The position numbers and the translations under genes are program-made. Under the pieces are notes generated by a model. The model saw only the letters and a list, made by a program, of their open reading frames with translations, was not told where the DNA came from and ran no database searches. From Thermoplasmata archaeon (GTDB taxonomy: Archaea; Thermoplasmatota; JAKEGO01), in NCBI GenBank assembly GCA_022615805.1, contig JAKEGO010000029.1, positions 1-13,468 on the forward strand: a stretch of DNA of 13,468 bases, read 5' to 3'. This document shows positions 13,463-13,468 of the stretch, piece after piece (positions within the stretch are counted from its first letter, which is position 1; every line of letters begins with the position of its first letter).

Positions 13463-13468
13463 ATGGCC
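13463..13468 (+). CDS. Possible start of a gene cut by the right edge
   Basis: ATG GCC ends the window. A GTAAACT box at 13434-13440 begins 29 nt before this ATG, the same spacing as at the other leaderless genes, and a GAGGGGGG tract lies just upstream. Only two codons are visible, so nothing can be said about the product. The GGCAG/CTGCC inverted repeat spanning the box (about 13429-13445) could be an operator. Confidence 0.3.

Overview
The window reads as a G+C-rich archaeal chromosome segment (roughly two-thirds G+C by eye). Archaeal marks seen directly are: A/T-rich TATA-like boxes starting 28-35 nt before almost every start codon, so that most mRNAs would be leaderless; a Nop5/Nop56 box C/D sRNP protein; a surface protein with a PGF-type C-terminal anchor; a pilin-like membrane protein; and a tRNA-Val gene without an encoded CCA. 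The strongly shortened Nop5 and the overall gene mix suggest an uncultured Thermoplasmatota-type euryarchaeon. That placement is an inference, not a demonstration.

Layout. Positions 1-219 are a G-rich, 73-bp-period tandem repeat that runs off the left edge. Next come hypC (403-645) and a radical SAM protein of the AmmeMemoRadiSam/PflA-like family (763-1755), both on the + strand with separate TATA boxes. Convergent to these is a 602-residue membrane-anchored protein with four LEA14/WHy-like repeats (complement 1831-3639), which shares a divergent promoter region with a reduced nop5 (3765-4658). The minus strand then carries DUF763 (4699-5793) and a translationally coupled padR-HAAS pair (5866-6755). 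A regulatory stretch of about 330 bp separates padR from a divergent 1141-residue surface glycoprotein (7092-10517), which is followed by a hairpin/T-run terminator. After it lie a small membrane protein (10682-11203), a convergent pilin-like protein (11232-11846), tRNA-Val(CAC) apparently co-transcribed with a dolichol-phosphate-type glycosyltransferase (12148-12911), and convergent hypA (12941-13327). A further + strand gene may begin at the right edge.

How the genes may work together. HypC and HypA are both maturation factors for [NiFe]-hydrogenase, so the organism probably makes such an enzyme, although no hydrogenase gene is in the window. The surface protein carries 32 N-glycosylation sequons placed in register with its repeats. 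The GT2 glycosyltransferase downstream is of the type that supplies lipid-linked sugars for archaeal N-glycosylation, which gives a plausible but unproven link. PadR-HAAS is a regulator and membrane-sensor pair sitting head-to-head with the surface-protein gene, and could respond to or control the cell envelope.

Two starts were corrected to GTG from the TATA spacing: hypA at 13327, which restores the nickel-binding Met-His-Glu N-terminus, and the small membrane protein at 10682. The two genes with a clear Shine-Dalgarno sequence (the LEA-like gene and the glycosyltransferase) are the ones whose transcripts should have a leader. I saw no CRISPR array, insertion sequence or phage gene.
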